Below are positions 1-5,464 of a DNA stretch of 35,891 bases, in pieces. A program made the position numbers and the translations under genes. Numbering within the stretch: position 1 is the stretch's first letter; every line of letters starts with the position of its first letter. The notes under the pieces are model-generated. The model saw only the letters and a list, made by a program, of their open reading frames with translations. It made no database searches and was not told the DNA's origin. The DNA comes from Desulfobulbaceae bacterium (GTDB taxonomy: Bacteria > Desulfobacterota > Desulfobulbia > Desulfobulbales > Desulfobulbaceae): contig JALSNC010000165.1 of the NCBI GenBank assembly GCA_026987195.1, positions 1 through 35,891 on the forward strand. The letters run 5' to 3'.

Positions 1-407
1 AGGTGGACCTGGACAACCTGATGCGGGCCAAGGGGGCCATGTACGCCGGCTACCAGACCCTGCTCCAGTCGGTGGGGCTCACCTTTGCCGATCTCGACCG
101 GGTGATCCTGGCCGGAAACTTCGGCGCCTACATCGATCTCGAGCGGGCCATCTGCATCGGCCTGCTGCCCGACGTGGACCGGGACCGGTTCTATTACCTG
201 GGCAACGCCTCCATGCTCGGCTGCCAGATCAGCATCACCGATGTGGGCCGCTTCCGCGAGCGGGTGACGGTCCGGCAGCTGATGACCAATATGGAACTGT
301 CGGACAATCCGGAGTTCATGAGCTATTACATGGCCTCCCTCTTCCTGCCCCACACGGATATGAGTCTCTTCCCGTCGGTGCGCGAGAAACTGGCGGCTGC
401 CTCCTGA
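1..407 (+). CDS. RACo-like corrinoid activation protein, C-terminal fragment (DUF4445/ASKHA domain), cut by window edge
   Basis: The first 407 bases encode the end of a larger protein; the reading frame is open from the window edge and the GTG at base 3 is probably internal. The segments RAKGAMYAGYQTLL and AGNFGAYIDLERA, followed by IGLLP, are typical of the ASKHA-type domain (DUF4445) of RACo and related reductive activators of corrinoid proteins. These ATP-dependent enzymes return an inactive Co(II) corrinoid protein to Co(I), using an N-terminal 2Fe-2S domain that would lie outside this window. The AcsE-type methyltransferase at 2029-2925 supports a role in corrinoid methyl transfer, perhaps the Wood-Ljungdahl carbonyl branch. 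Two unrelated genes separate them, so co-transcription is uncertain. Family placement is fairly secure; the corrinoid partner is unknown. Confidence 0.78.
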   Translation, partial: VDLDNLMRAKGAMYAGYQTLLQSVGLTFADLDRVILAGNFGAYIDLERAICIGLLPDVDRDRFYYLGNASMLGCQISITDVGRFRERVTVRQLMTNMELSDNPEFMSYYMASLFLPHTDMSLFPSVREKLAAAS

Positions 408-449
408 CCGGATCGTTGCCATGGATTGTTCCGCCACGGATCATAAAGT

Positions 450-962
450 ATGAACGGGCCTGCGGCCGGAACCGGGCCCAGGAAATCGACCCTGCTCCTG
501 GTGCTCGTCATCCTCTGCCTGCTCAATGCGGCCCTGTTCCTGCGGGCGGCGGTCAACTCGTTTTTCACCGCCGACGATATCGGGCCGGAGTATACCGCGG
601 TCATGGCCACGGTCACCGCCCTGCAGCCGGAGGGATCGGGCCGGGACGGGCAGGGCCCGGCCATGGAGGTGCCGGTCCTGACCTTTGATTACCGGGGCCA
701 GTTGCTCACCAGGCCGGCCCCCGGCCTTCGCTTCAGCCACGGGCAGGACCAGGCGCCTGGCCAGGGCCGGCTCCGGGTCGGCGAGCGGATCCGGGTCCTG
801 GTCCACGACTATACCGGTGAGATCGCCATGGTGCCGGCCATGCGCCGGCGGGCCCGCGGCGTTTCAGAGGCCCTGGTCAGCGGCCTGTCCCTGGTCCTGG
901 CATGGGGGCTCTGTCGTCTTCGGACCTGGCTCTGGAAACGTAACCCCTCACGGGATGGCTAA
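450..962 (+). CDS. DUF3592-like membrane protein
   Basis: A 170-residue protein with a hydrophobic segment at about residues 14-36 and a second near residues 140-158, separated by a hydrophilic region. The middle part reads like DUF3592: a beta-rich stretch with VPVLTFDYRGQ, then GRLRVGERIRVLVHDYTGE, matching the family pattern of a variable 'F..dG' strand and a 'vGd.v.VlydP' strand. The function of DUF3592 proteins is unknown; they are membrane anchored with the soluble part on one face. The ATG at 450 has only a weak ribosome binding site, and the gene follows the corrinoid activator by 42 bases. It may be in the same transcript, but nothing shows a shared role. Confidence 0.6.
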   Translation: MNGPAAGTGPRKSTLLLVLVILCLLNAALFLRAAVNSFFTADDIGPEYTAVMATVTALQPEGSGRDGQGPAMEVPVLTFDYRGQLLTRPAPGLRFSHGQDQAPGQGRLRVGERIRVLVHDYTGEIAMVPAMRRRARGVSEALVSGLSLVLAWGLCRLRTWLWKRNPSRDG

Positions 963-988
963 TCATCGGTTTGTCCGACCATAATGGT

Positions 989-1096
989 GTAAGCGCTCTC
1001 AGGGACCGCAGATTTGTGCGGTCGTGCCTGGCCGCTATAGCCTACCTATGCGGGCAGGCACGACCGTGCATAGATGCGGTTCCTGTGAGCGCTTAC
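989..1096. repeat. Nested 108-base inverted repeat upstream of the lysozyme-inhibitor gene
   Basis: Outer arms 989-1010 and 1075-1096 pair at 20 of 22 positions, one of the two exceptions being a G-T wobble; both ends read GTAAGCGCTC when each arm is read inward. Inside them, 1019-1030 (CGGTCGTGCCTG) pairs perfectly with 1055-1066, leaving a loop of 24 bases. The unit ends 27 bases before the chosen ATG of the PliI-like gene. No run of T follows, so it is not a classical terminator. It could be a MITE/REP-like element or a strong leader structure. No target-site duplication is obvious. Confidence 0.8.
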
Positions 1097-1123
1097 CTGG
1101 AAACGACAACTGGAGCGAACTCC

Positions 1124-1606
1124 ATGAGATGGTTGAAGTCCGGTCCCGCCTGGTTCCTGGCGGCGATCCTGTACGTTCCTGCCGCAGTGGCGGCAGGTGG
1201 AGACCGCTTTGTGCAGAAGGTCCGCCTTGCCAGCGGTTCCTTCCTGGCCGTGGCCGAGGGAGAGTTTGAGCCCCGTTCCACGGGGAGCTATACCCTGCGA
1301 CTCTATTCCGGGGCCATGCCGGCATATCCTTTTGACGACTTTGTCTGCGGCCTGGTCAGGCCCAGGGACGGGGCCATCGAACGGCTGCAGCAGGCGGATG
1401 TCACCGGTGATCACGTCCCCGATCTGCTGGTTGTCATCCGCAGCGCCGGCACGGGTGGTTATCTTGCCGCCGACGCCTGGAGTGTCAGCGCCACGACCCT
1501 GTCCCTGGTCGCCCATGTGGAGGGCCTGGACGGGGGCGCGGACCCGCTGTCCGCTCTGCGTAACGCCTTGCTGTCCCGGAACCATAGGGTGCACTGCGGC
1601 CGCTAG
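1124..1606 (+). CDS. pliI: PliI-family periplasmic inhibitor of I-type (invertebrate) lysozyme
   Basis: The ATG at 1124 gives 160 residues with a signal peptide (MRWLKSGPAWFLAAIL, then AAVAAGG) and has a GGAG site at 1112-1115; the frame is open further upstream, but that part lies in the inverted repeat and codes for nothing recognisable. The mature part carries PliI-type features: AVAEGEFEPRSTGSYTLRLY, then FVCGLVRPRDGAIERL, then VVIRSAGTGGYLAADAW, and a closing DPLSALRNAL. PliI proteins are periplasmic and block the active site of invertebrate-type lysozymes, protecting peptidoglycan. In the described family the inhibitory loop includes a conserved Ser/Tyr motif, which SGSY-like 'STGSYTLRLYS' appears to match. 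The gene stands alone; a host or grazer encounter is an inference. Confidence 0.78.
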   Translation: MRWLKSGPAWFLAAILYVPAAVAAGGDRFVQKVRLASGSFLAVAEGEFEPRSTGSYTLRLYSGAMPAYPFDDFVCGLVRPRDGAIERLQQADVTGDHVPDLLVVIRSAGTGGYLAADAWSVSATTLSLVAHVEGLDGGADPLSALRNALLSRNHRVHCGR

Positions 1607-2028
1607 CGGGCACGGTCCGGCCGCACCTGCTAATTTGTGGATTGACATCTGTCCTAAAACACGATAAATTACGTAGTTTCAGGAAACCAAGATGGTCAGG
1701 ATCCGAGAGGGGATCCCGACCACTCCAACCATGAAGATCATGCTGTCCCCGGGCACTGCGGGCAGCGATTTTCAAAAGAGCGACCATGCCCGCGCAGGCG
1801 GGCAACACCCCATGAAAATCAGGCGGAAGCCGTAATCGTCAACCGCAGAGCAGTGCAGCGAGATTGAGCTGAGGCACGACGGGGTGCATCGGGCAGGTCT
1901 CCCTGTCACCGGCAACCTGCCCGCTCTCTTTCAGGCCGCCGAGGGCGGCACGAGAGCTCCCGGTTTCTGTCCTTGAGGTTTCTGGTTTCTGATTTTCGAC
2001 AATAACGTTTCAACAAAGGAGAAAACAG
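1607..2028 (+). other. 422-base gap with several hairpins upstream of acsE; possible structured leader RNA
   Basis: No coding sequence is convincing here. Hairpins on the plus strand are: 1694-1704 with 1711-1721 (11 pairs with one mismatch, 6-base loop); a nested structure with GATTTTCA 1767-1774 pairing with 1813-1820, enclosing GCCCGC 1788-1793 with 1798-1803 around a GCAG loop; and CGGGCAGGT 1890-1898 with 1915-1923, followed by CTCTCTTTC. Such stacking, ending in a terminator-like hairpin before acsE, resembles a regulatory leader, but I cannot match a known riboswitch; no cobalamin-riboswitch B12 box is visible. Bases 1955-1992 hold degenerate copies of GGTTTCTG. Confidence 0.4.
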
Positions 2029-2925
2029 ATGGCAATGACGGTTAAGGCGATCGCCGAGAGCATCAATATCATGGGCAACAGGAGCGGCGCGGCAATGCGG
2101 GAGCGCAATCCGGGGCCGATCCAGGAAATGGCCAGGGAAGAGACCGCCGCCGGGGCAGCATATCTTGATCTCAATATCGGGCCGGCCCGGAAGGACGGTA
2201 CCGAGCTCATGCCATGGGTCGTCGAGACTGTTCAGGCCGCCGTCGACACCCCCCTCTGCCTCGATACCACCAATACCGATGCCATGGCCGCCGGTTTCAA
2301 GGTGGTCAAGAACAAGAACCAGACGATCATGAACTCCATCTCGGCCCAGCCCGAGCGCATGGAGGCGTTGATTCCCGTGGCCGCTGAGACCGGATGCGAT
2401 GTCATCGCCCTGCTGTGGGGACCCGACGGCATGCCCCGGGACTCCGCCGAACGTGCCGCCATGGCCGTTGACCTGATGATGGCCCTGAACGAGGCAGGCA
2501 TTCCCAACGAAAAGATCCTCTTTGATCCCATCGGCACCCCCATCACTCTGGGAGCCGAGCAGATCAACGCCGGTCTCGAGTTCATGATGATGCTGCCCGA
2601 TATCGCTCCGGGTTCCGGCTCCACCGTCGGTCTGTCCAATGTCTCCAATGGTGTTGCCGACCATCTGCGCAAGTACCTGGACCGGACCTACCTGATCATG
2701 CTGATGAAGTATGGCATCACCACCGCCATTGTCAATTCGTACGATGCCGAGCTGATGGCCATCTGCCGCGGTGAACGGCAGGATCTGGTCGATCTGGTCC
2801 ACGGCATGATGGACGGCAACGATCCCGATCCGTCAACCCTGGAGGGAACCGCTCTTGAGCATTACAAGACCTATAAGGCCCTGTCCGGTCAGACCGTTTT
2901 TTCCGAGTCCTGGCTGGAGCTGTAA
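2029..2925 (+). CDS. acsE: AcsE-type methyltetrahydrofolate:corrinoid/iron-sulfur protein methyltransferase
   Basis: A 298-residue cytosolic TIM-barrel (pterin-binding) protein that moves the methyl group of methyltetrahydrofolate onto the Co(I) of a corrinoid iron-sulfur protein, or the reverse, as in the Wood-Ljungdahl pathway. Visible family signatures are YLDLNIGPARKD, CLDTTNTDA (pterin pocket), IMNSISAQ, and GLSNVSNG containing Asn204, equivalent to the conserved Asn that hydrogen-bonds N5 of the pterin in MeTr. The C-terminus is about 35 residues longer than in the Moorella enzyme. The start is clear: AAAGGAG at 2015-2021, 7 bases before ATG. The RACo-like gene upstream supports corrinoid chemistry. 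A dedicated methyltransferase for another corrinoid protein is the alternative, because no cdh/acs genes lie in this window. Confidence 0.82.
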   Translation: MAMTVKAIAESINIMGNRSGAAMRERNPGPIQEMAREETAAGAAYLDLNIGPARKDGTELMPWVVETVQAAVDTPLCLDTTNTDAMAAGFKVVKNKNQTIMNSISAQPERMEALIPVAAETGCDVIALLWGPDGMPRDSAERAAMAVDLMMALNEAGIPNEKILFDPIGTPITLGAEQINAGLEFMMMLPDIAPGSGSTVGLSNVSNGVADHLRKYLDRTYLIMLMKYGITTAIVNSYDAELMAICRGERQDLVDLVHGMMDGNDPDPSTLEGTALEHYKTYKALSGQTVFSESWLEL

Positions 2926-2947
2926 CTTCCCGGCCAGGTGGAGTCGT

Positions 2948-2969
2948 CCGGGACCGGCAACGGTCCCGG
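2948..2969 (+). terminator. Perfect 9-pair hairpin with GCAA tetraloop after acsE
   Basis: CCGGGACCG (2948-2956) pairs perfectly with CGGTCCCGG (2961-2969) around the GNRA-type loop GCAA. It lies 22 bases after the acsE stop and 48 bases before the next ATG. No T-run follows, so it may stabilise the 3' end or separate the expression of the two genes instead of ending transcription. Confidence 0.4.
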
Positions 2970-3017
2970 CAATGGCGGTCACCCCCGGCCCTGACCCCTG
3001 GCAACGGTGCGGGGATC

Positions 3018-3593
3018 ATGGCTGATACCTCGGGACACCATATCGTCTACGGGGTACTCCGGGACTACCTGACCGGCGAGGAGCTGCCCGACACCGATGA
3101 TGAACGGGTCCGGCAGCGGCTGGCCCGGATGATGGTGGAGGAGAAGGGCTATGCCCGGGACGAGCTTGAGCCGCGCCTGTGCATCGAGACCACCTTCAAC
3201 CATATCTTTGTCAGGTCGGTCATCGACCTGACGGTGCGGGTTGAAGGCAGGCGGCTGTTCATCCTGCGCTACGGTCCGGGTTCCCTGGTGACCCGCGAAA
3301 AGCCGGCCATGGCCGCTGCCCGTATCCTGGATCCTGACTACCGCATCCCCCTGGCCGTGGTCACCAACGGCCGGGACGCGGAGCTGCTGGAGACCGACAG
3401 CGGCAGGGTGCTGGCCACAGGCATGGATGGAATTCCCGATCGTGTCCGCGCCGGCGAGTTGCGGGCAGAGTACGCCTTTGAACCCTTGACCGACCCGGGG
3501 GAGCGGGAGAGGGCCCTGCGCATTCTCAACGCCTTTGACCTCGAGATCTGCTGCCGGGACGACTCCTGCCGGATAAACCGTCATGCCTCGTAA
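3018..3593 (+). CDS. Stand-alone HsdR_N-like (type I restriction enzyme R N-terminal) domain protein
   Basis: A 191-residue protein resembling the N-terminal nuclease-like domain of type I restriction R subunits (HSDR_N, PD-(D/E)XK fold). The start resembles the family 'vR..l...L..e.GY.r.el' pattern (DERVRQRLARMMVEEKGYARDEL), followed by the strand SVIDLTVRVEGRRLFILRYGPG. In active nucleases the second strand ends in E-x-K; here it is ILRYGPG, so catalysis is doubtful. VVTNGRDAELLET matches the later conserved 'vtNG..a.l.d' part. There is no hsdM, hsdS or helicase domain nearby, so this is not a restriction system. Such short proteins occur in delta-proteobacterial-type genomes with unknown function. 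Start: ATG at 3018 with GGGG just upstream. Confidence 0.65.
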   Translation: MADTSGHHIVYGVLRDYLTGEELPDTDDERVRQRLARMMVEEKGYARDELEPRLCIETTFNHIFVRSVIDLTVRVEGRRLFILRYGPGSLVTREKPAMAAARILDPDYRIPLAVVTNGRDAELLETDSGRVLATGMDGIPDRVRAGELRAEYAFEPLTDPGERERALRILNAFDLEICCRDDSCRINRHAS

Positions 3594-3674
3594 GTGCTTA
3601 CAGCATTGTGGTCGAAAAACCGGTGGTTGGTTATCCCGTGAGGGGGTACCATGCCTCTTGAGGCACAAGAGGCC

Positions 3675-3743
3675 CTGAACTTCTACCAAAGGTATTGGTA
3701 TTTGTTATTTCCAGGTGGTTGCTGGTAACGGTGAACTCTTACT
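3675..3743 (+). repeat. Dispersed intergenic repeat, copy A
   Basis: CTGAACTTCTACCAAAGGTA starts a unit continuing through CCAGGTGGTTGCTGG to GGTGAACTCTTAC. Read in the same direction it matches the reverse complement of 33068-33132 along almost its full length, with scattered substitutions. It lies between the HsdR_N-like gene and the DAHP synthase gene. Confidence 0.7.
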
Positions 3744-3797
3744 GAAAATCAGGAGGATACCACCATCCCGCTGCCGCGGGCAGTCAACTTTCTGTCT

Positions 3798-3851
3798 CCT
3801 GGGCCCCGGCACCCGGCACCTGGCACCTGGCACCTGACCCCTGGCCCCTGG
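3798..3851. repeat. Heptamer tandem repeat (CCTGGCA-type)
   Basis: About 7.7 units of a 7-base repeat, with variants CCTGGGC, CCCGGCA, CCTGGCA, CCTGACC and CCTGGCC. It lies in the gap before the DAHP synthase gene. A short relative (CCTGACCCCTGGCAA) occurs at about 2993-3006. Likely a slippage-prone simple repeat; no coding role is visible. Confidence 0.85.
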
Positions 3852-3853
3852 TA

Positions 3854-3888
3854 GCGTGCGCAGATGGCGTGCTGCCGGACCTTTCCCC
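3854..3888 (+). repeat. Fragment of the dispersed repeat family (GCAGATGGCGTGCTGC segment)
   Basis: GCGTGCGCAGATGGCGTGCTGCC and the following bases match 33169-33200, the right arm of the large inverted repeat there, with a 1-base insertion and a few substitutions. It shows that the two intergenic regions share more than the copy A/D core. Confidence 0.6.
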
Positions 3889-3933
3889 TTATTTTAACGA
3901 GACGTCCGTCCGGGCGTCTGTCGAGAAGTGATC

Positions 3934-5280
3934 ATGGAACACCCGAACAACTGGAGTAAATCGAGCTGGCAGAAGTATCCGGCGCTGCAGCAGCCGAACT
4001 GGCCGGATGAAGAGAAATACAACCAGGTGCTGCAGACCATTGCCAAACTGCCGCCGCTGGTGTTTGCCGGCGAGATCCGGGACCTGAAGTCGCAGCTTGC
4101 AAAGGCTGTGCGCGGCGAGGCCTTCCTGCTCCAGGGGGGCGACTGCTCCGAGGAGTTCTCCCGCTGCACGGCACCCAATATCCGCGAGACCCTCAAGGTG
4201 CTGCTGCAGATGGCGGTGATCCTGACCTATGCCGGCGGCAAGCCGGTGGTCAAGGTGGGCCGCATCGCTGGCCAGTATGCCAAGCCCAGGTCCAGTGATA
4301 CCGAGATCGTCAACGGCGAGGAGATCCCCAGTTACCGTGGCGACATGGCCAACTCGGTGGAGCCGGATGCCGAGGCCAGGATTCCGGATCCGGGCCGGAT
4401 GCTGCAGGGATACAACATGGCGGCCGCCACCCTCAACCTCCTGCGCGCCTTTACCCGTGGCGGCTTCGGCTCCCTGCACCGGGTGCAGGCCTGGAACCAG
4501 GAGTTTGTCCGCCAGTCGCCCATGGGCCGTTCCTACGAGCGCCTTGCCAAGCAGATCAACCAGGCGCTGCGTTTCATGGAGACCATCGGTATTTCCACTG
4601 ATACGCCGCAACTGAAGCAGGTTCAGTTCTTCACCTCGCACGAGGCCCTGTTCCTCGGCTACGAGGAGGCCCTGACCCGCGAGGACTCCGTGGACGGCGG
4701 CTGGTACGACTGTTCGGCCCACATGCTCTGGATCGGTGACCGGACCCGCCAGATCGACGGCGCCCATATCGAGTTTCTCCGCGGCGTGCTCAATCCCCTG
4801 GGGATGAAGGTCGGCCCCAGGCACGACATCGACGAGATCCTCGCCATCATCGAAAAACTCAATCCCGCCAACGAGGAGGGCCGCATCACCCTGATCACCC
4901 GTTTCGGGGCCAGGGATATCGAAAAGTATCTGCCGCCCCTGCTGCGGGCCGTCAAGCGGGCCGGCCTCAACGTGCTCTGGAGCTGCGATCCCATGCACGC
5001 CAACACCTTCAGCGCTGCAAGCGGTCACAAGACCAGGGATTTCGAGAATATCCTCTCCGAGCTGCGCTGTTTCTTCGAACTCCACTGGTCCGAGGGGACT
5101 GTTCCCGGCGGTGTCCACTTCGAGCTGACCGGCGACAATGTCACCGAGTGCATCGGCGGGGCCAGGAAACTCTCCGACGAGCAGCTTTCCCGGAATTATC
5201 AGACCACCTGCGATCCGCGCCTCAACGCGGAACAGTCCCTGGAGATGGCCTTCCAGATCGCGGAGATGATCCGTACCTGA
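3934..5280 (+). CDS. Class II 3-deoxy-D-arabino-heptulosonate-7-phosphate (DAHP) synthase
   Basis: Condenses phosphoenolpyruvate with erythrose-4-phosphate to DAHP, the first step of the shikimate pathway, in the cytosol. With the ATG at 3934 the protein has 448 residues, the usual length of the plant/Mycobacterium-type class II enzymes. Signatures include FLLQGGDCSEEF (metal-binding Cys), VVKVGRIAGQYAKPRS (substrate binding), LWIGDRTRQIDGAHIEF, SCDPMHANT, and GTVPGGVHFELTGDNVTECIGG followed by DPRLN. A GTG two codons upstream (3928) is in frame, but GAGA at about 3923-3926 fits the ATG. It is monocistronic and closed by a strong terminator. Whether it is feedback-regulated cannot be read from the sequence. 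Confidence 0.95.
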   Translation: MEHPNNWSKSSWQKYPALQQPNWPDEEKYNQVLQTIAKLPPLVFAGEIRDLKSQLAKAVRGEAFLLQGGDCSEEFSRCTAPNIRETLKVLLQMAVILTYAGGKPVVKVGRIAGQYAKPRSSDTEIVNGEEIPSYRGDMANSVEPDAEARIPDPGRMLQGYNMAAATLNLLRAFTRGGFGSLHRVQAWNQEFVRQSPMGRSYERLAKQINQALRFMETIGISTDTPQLKQVQFFTSHEALFLGYEEALTREDSVDGGWYDCSAHMLWIGDRTRQIDGAHIEFLRGVLNPLGMKVGPRHDIDEILAIIEKLNPANEEGRITLITRFGARDIEKYLPPLLRAVKRAGLNVLWSCDPMHANTFSAASGHKTRDFENILSELRCFFELHWSEGTVPGGVHFELTGDNVTECIGGARKLSDEQLSRNYQTTCDPRLNAEQSLEMAFQIAEMIRT

Positions 5281-5306
5281 TCCTCTTCGACCTGACCAGC
5301 CTTTCC

Positions 5307-5358
5307 GGTCCCGCCGGCCCGCCTCTTCTCCGGCGGGGAGGCGGGACCCTGTTTTTTC
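5307..5358 (+). terminator. Strong rho-independent terminator after DAHP synthase
   Basis: A 17-pair stem (5307-5323 with 5332-5348, two adjacent mismatches) and an 8-base loop are followed by CTGTTTTTTC. It begins 26 bases after the stop codon. This is the clearest intrinsic terminator in the window. Confidence 0.92.
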
Positions 5359-5371
5359 AAAAGTGTCGGCC

Positions 5372-5409
5372 TTTTCAGGTGGTTGCCGATAGCGGTGAAC
5401 TATTACTTT
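5372..5409 (+). repeat. Dispersed intergenic repeat, copy B
   Basis: TTTTCAGGTGGTTGCCGATA followed by GCGGTGAACTATTAC matches the core of the family closely. It sits directly after the terminator and ends about 55 bases before the sensor gene start. Confidence 0.8.
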
Positions 5410-5464
5410 CCATTGCCGGCTGTTTGGTCCTTGATTAAAGCATGTGAGATGCTATGATCTTTAC

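Noticed and set aside
971-1123. N-terminal extension of the PliI-like protein by 51 codons
   Set aside because: It is translated from the inverted repeat, and the signal peptide and ribosome site both point to ATG 1124.
1607-2028. Cobalamin riboswitch ahead of acsE
   Set aside because: The B12-box and the surrounding conserved core are not visible, although several hairpins are present.
3018-3593. Part of a type I restriction-modification system
   Set aside because: No hsdM, hsdS or helicase part is present, and the catalytic E-x-K appears lost.
3798-3851. CRISPR array or sigma-54 promoters (TGGCAC is repeated here)
   Set aside because: The units are contiguous 7-mers with no spacers, and no correctly spaced GC-containing -12 element follows TGGCAC.
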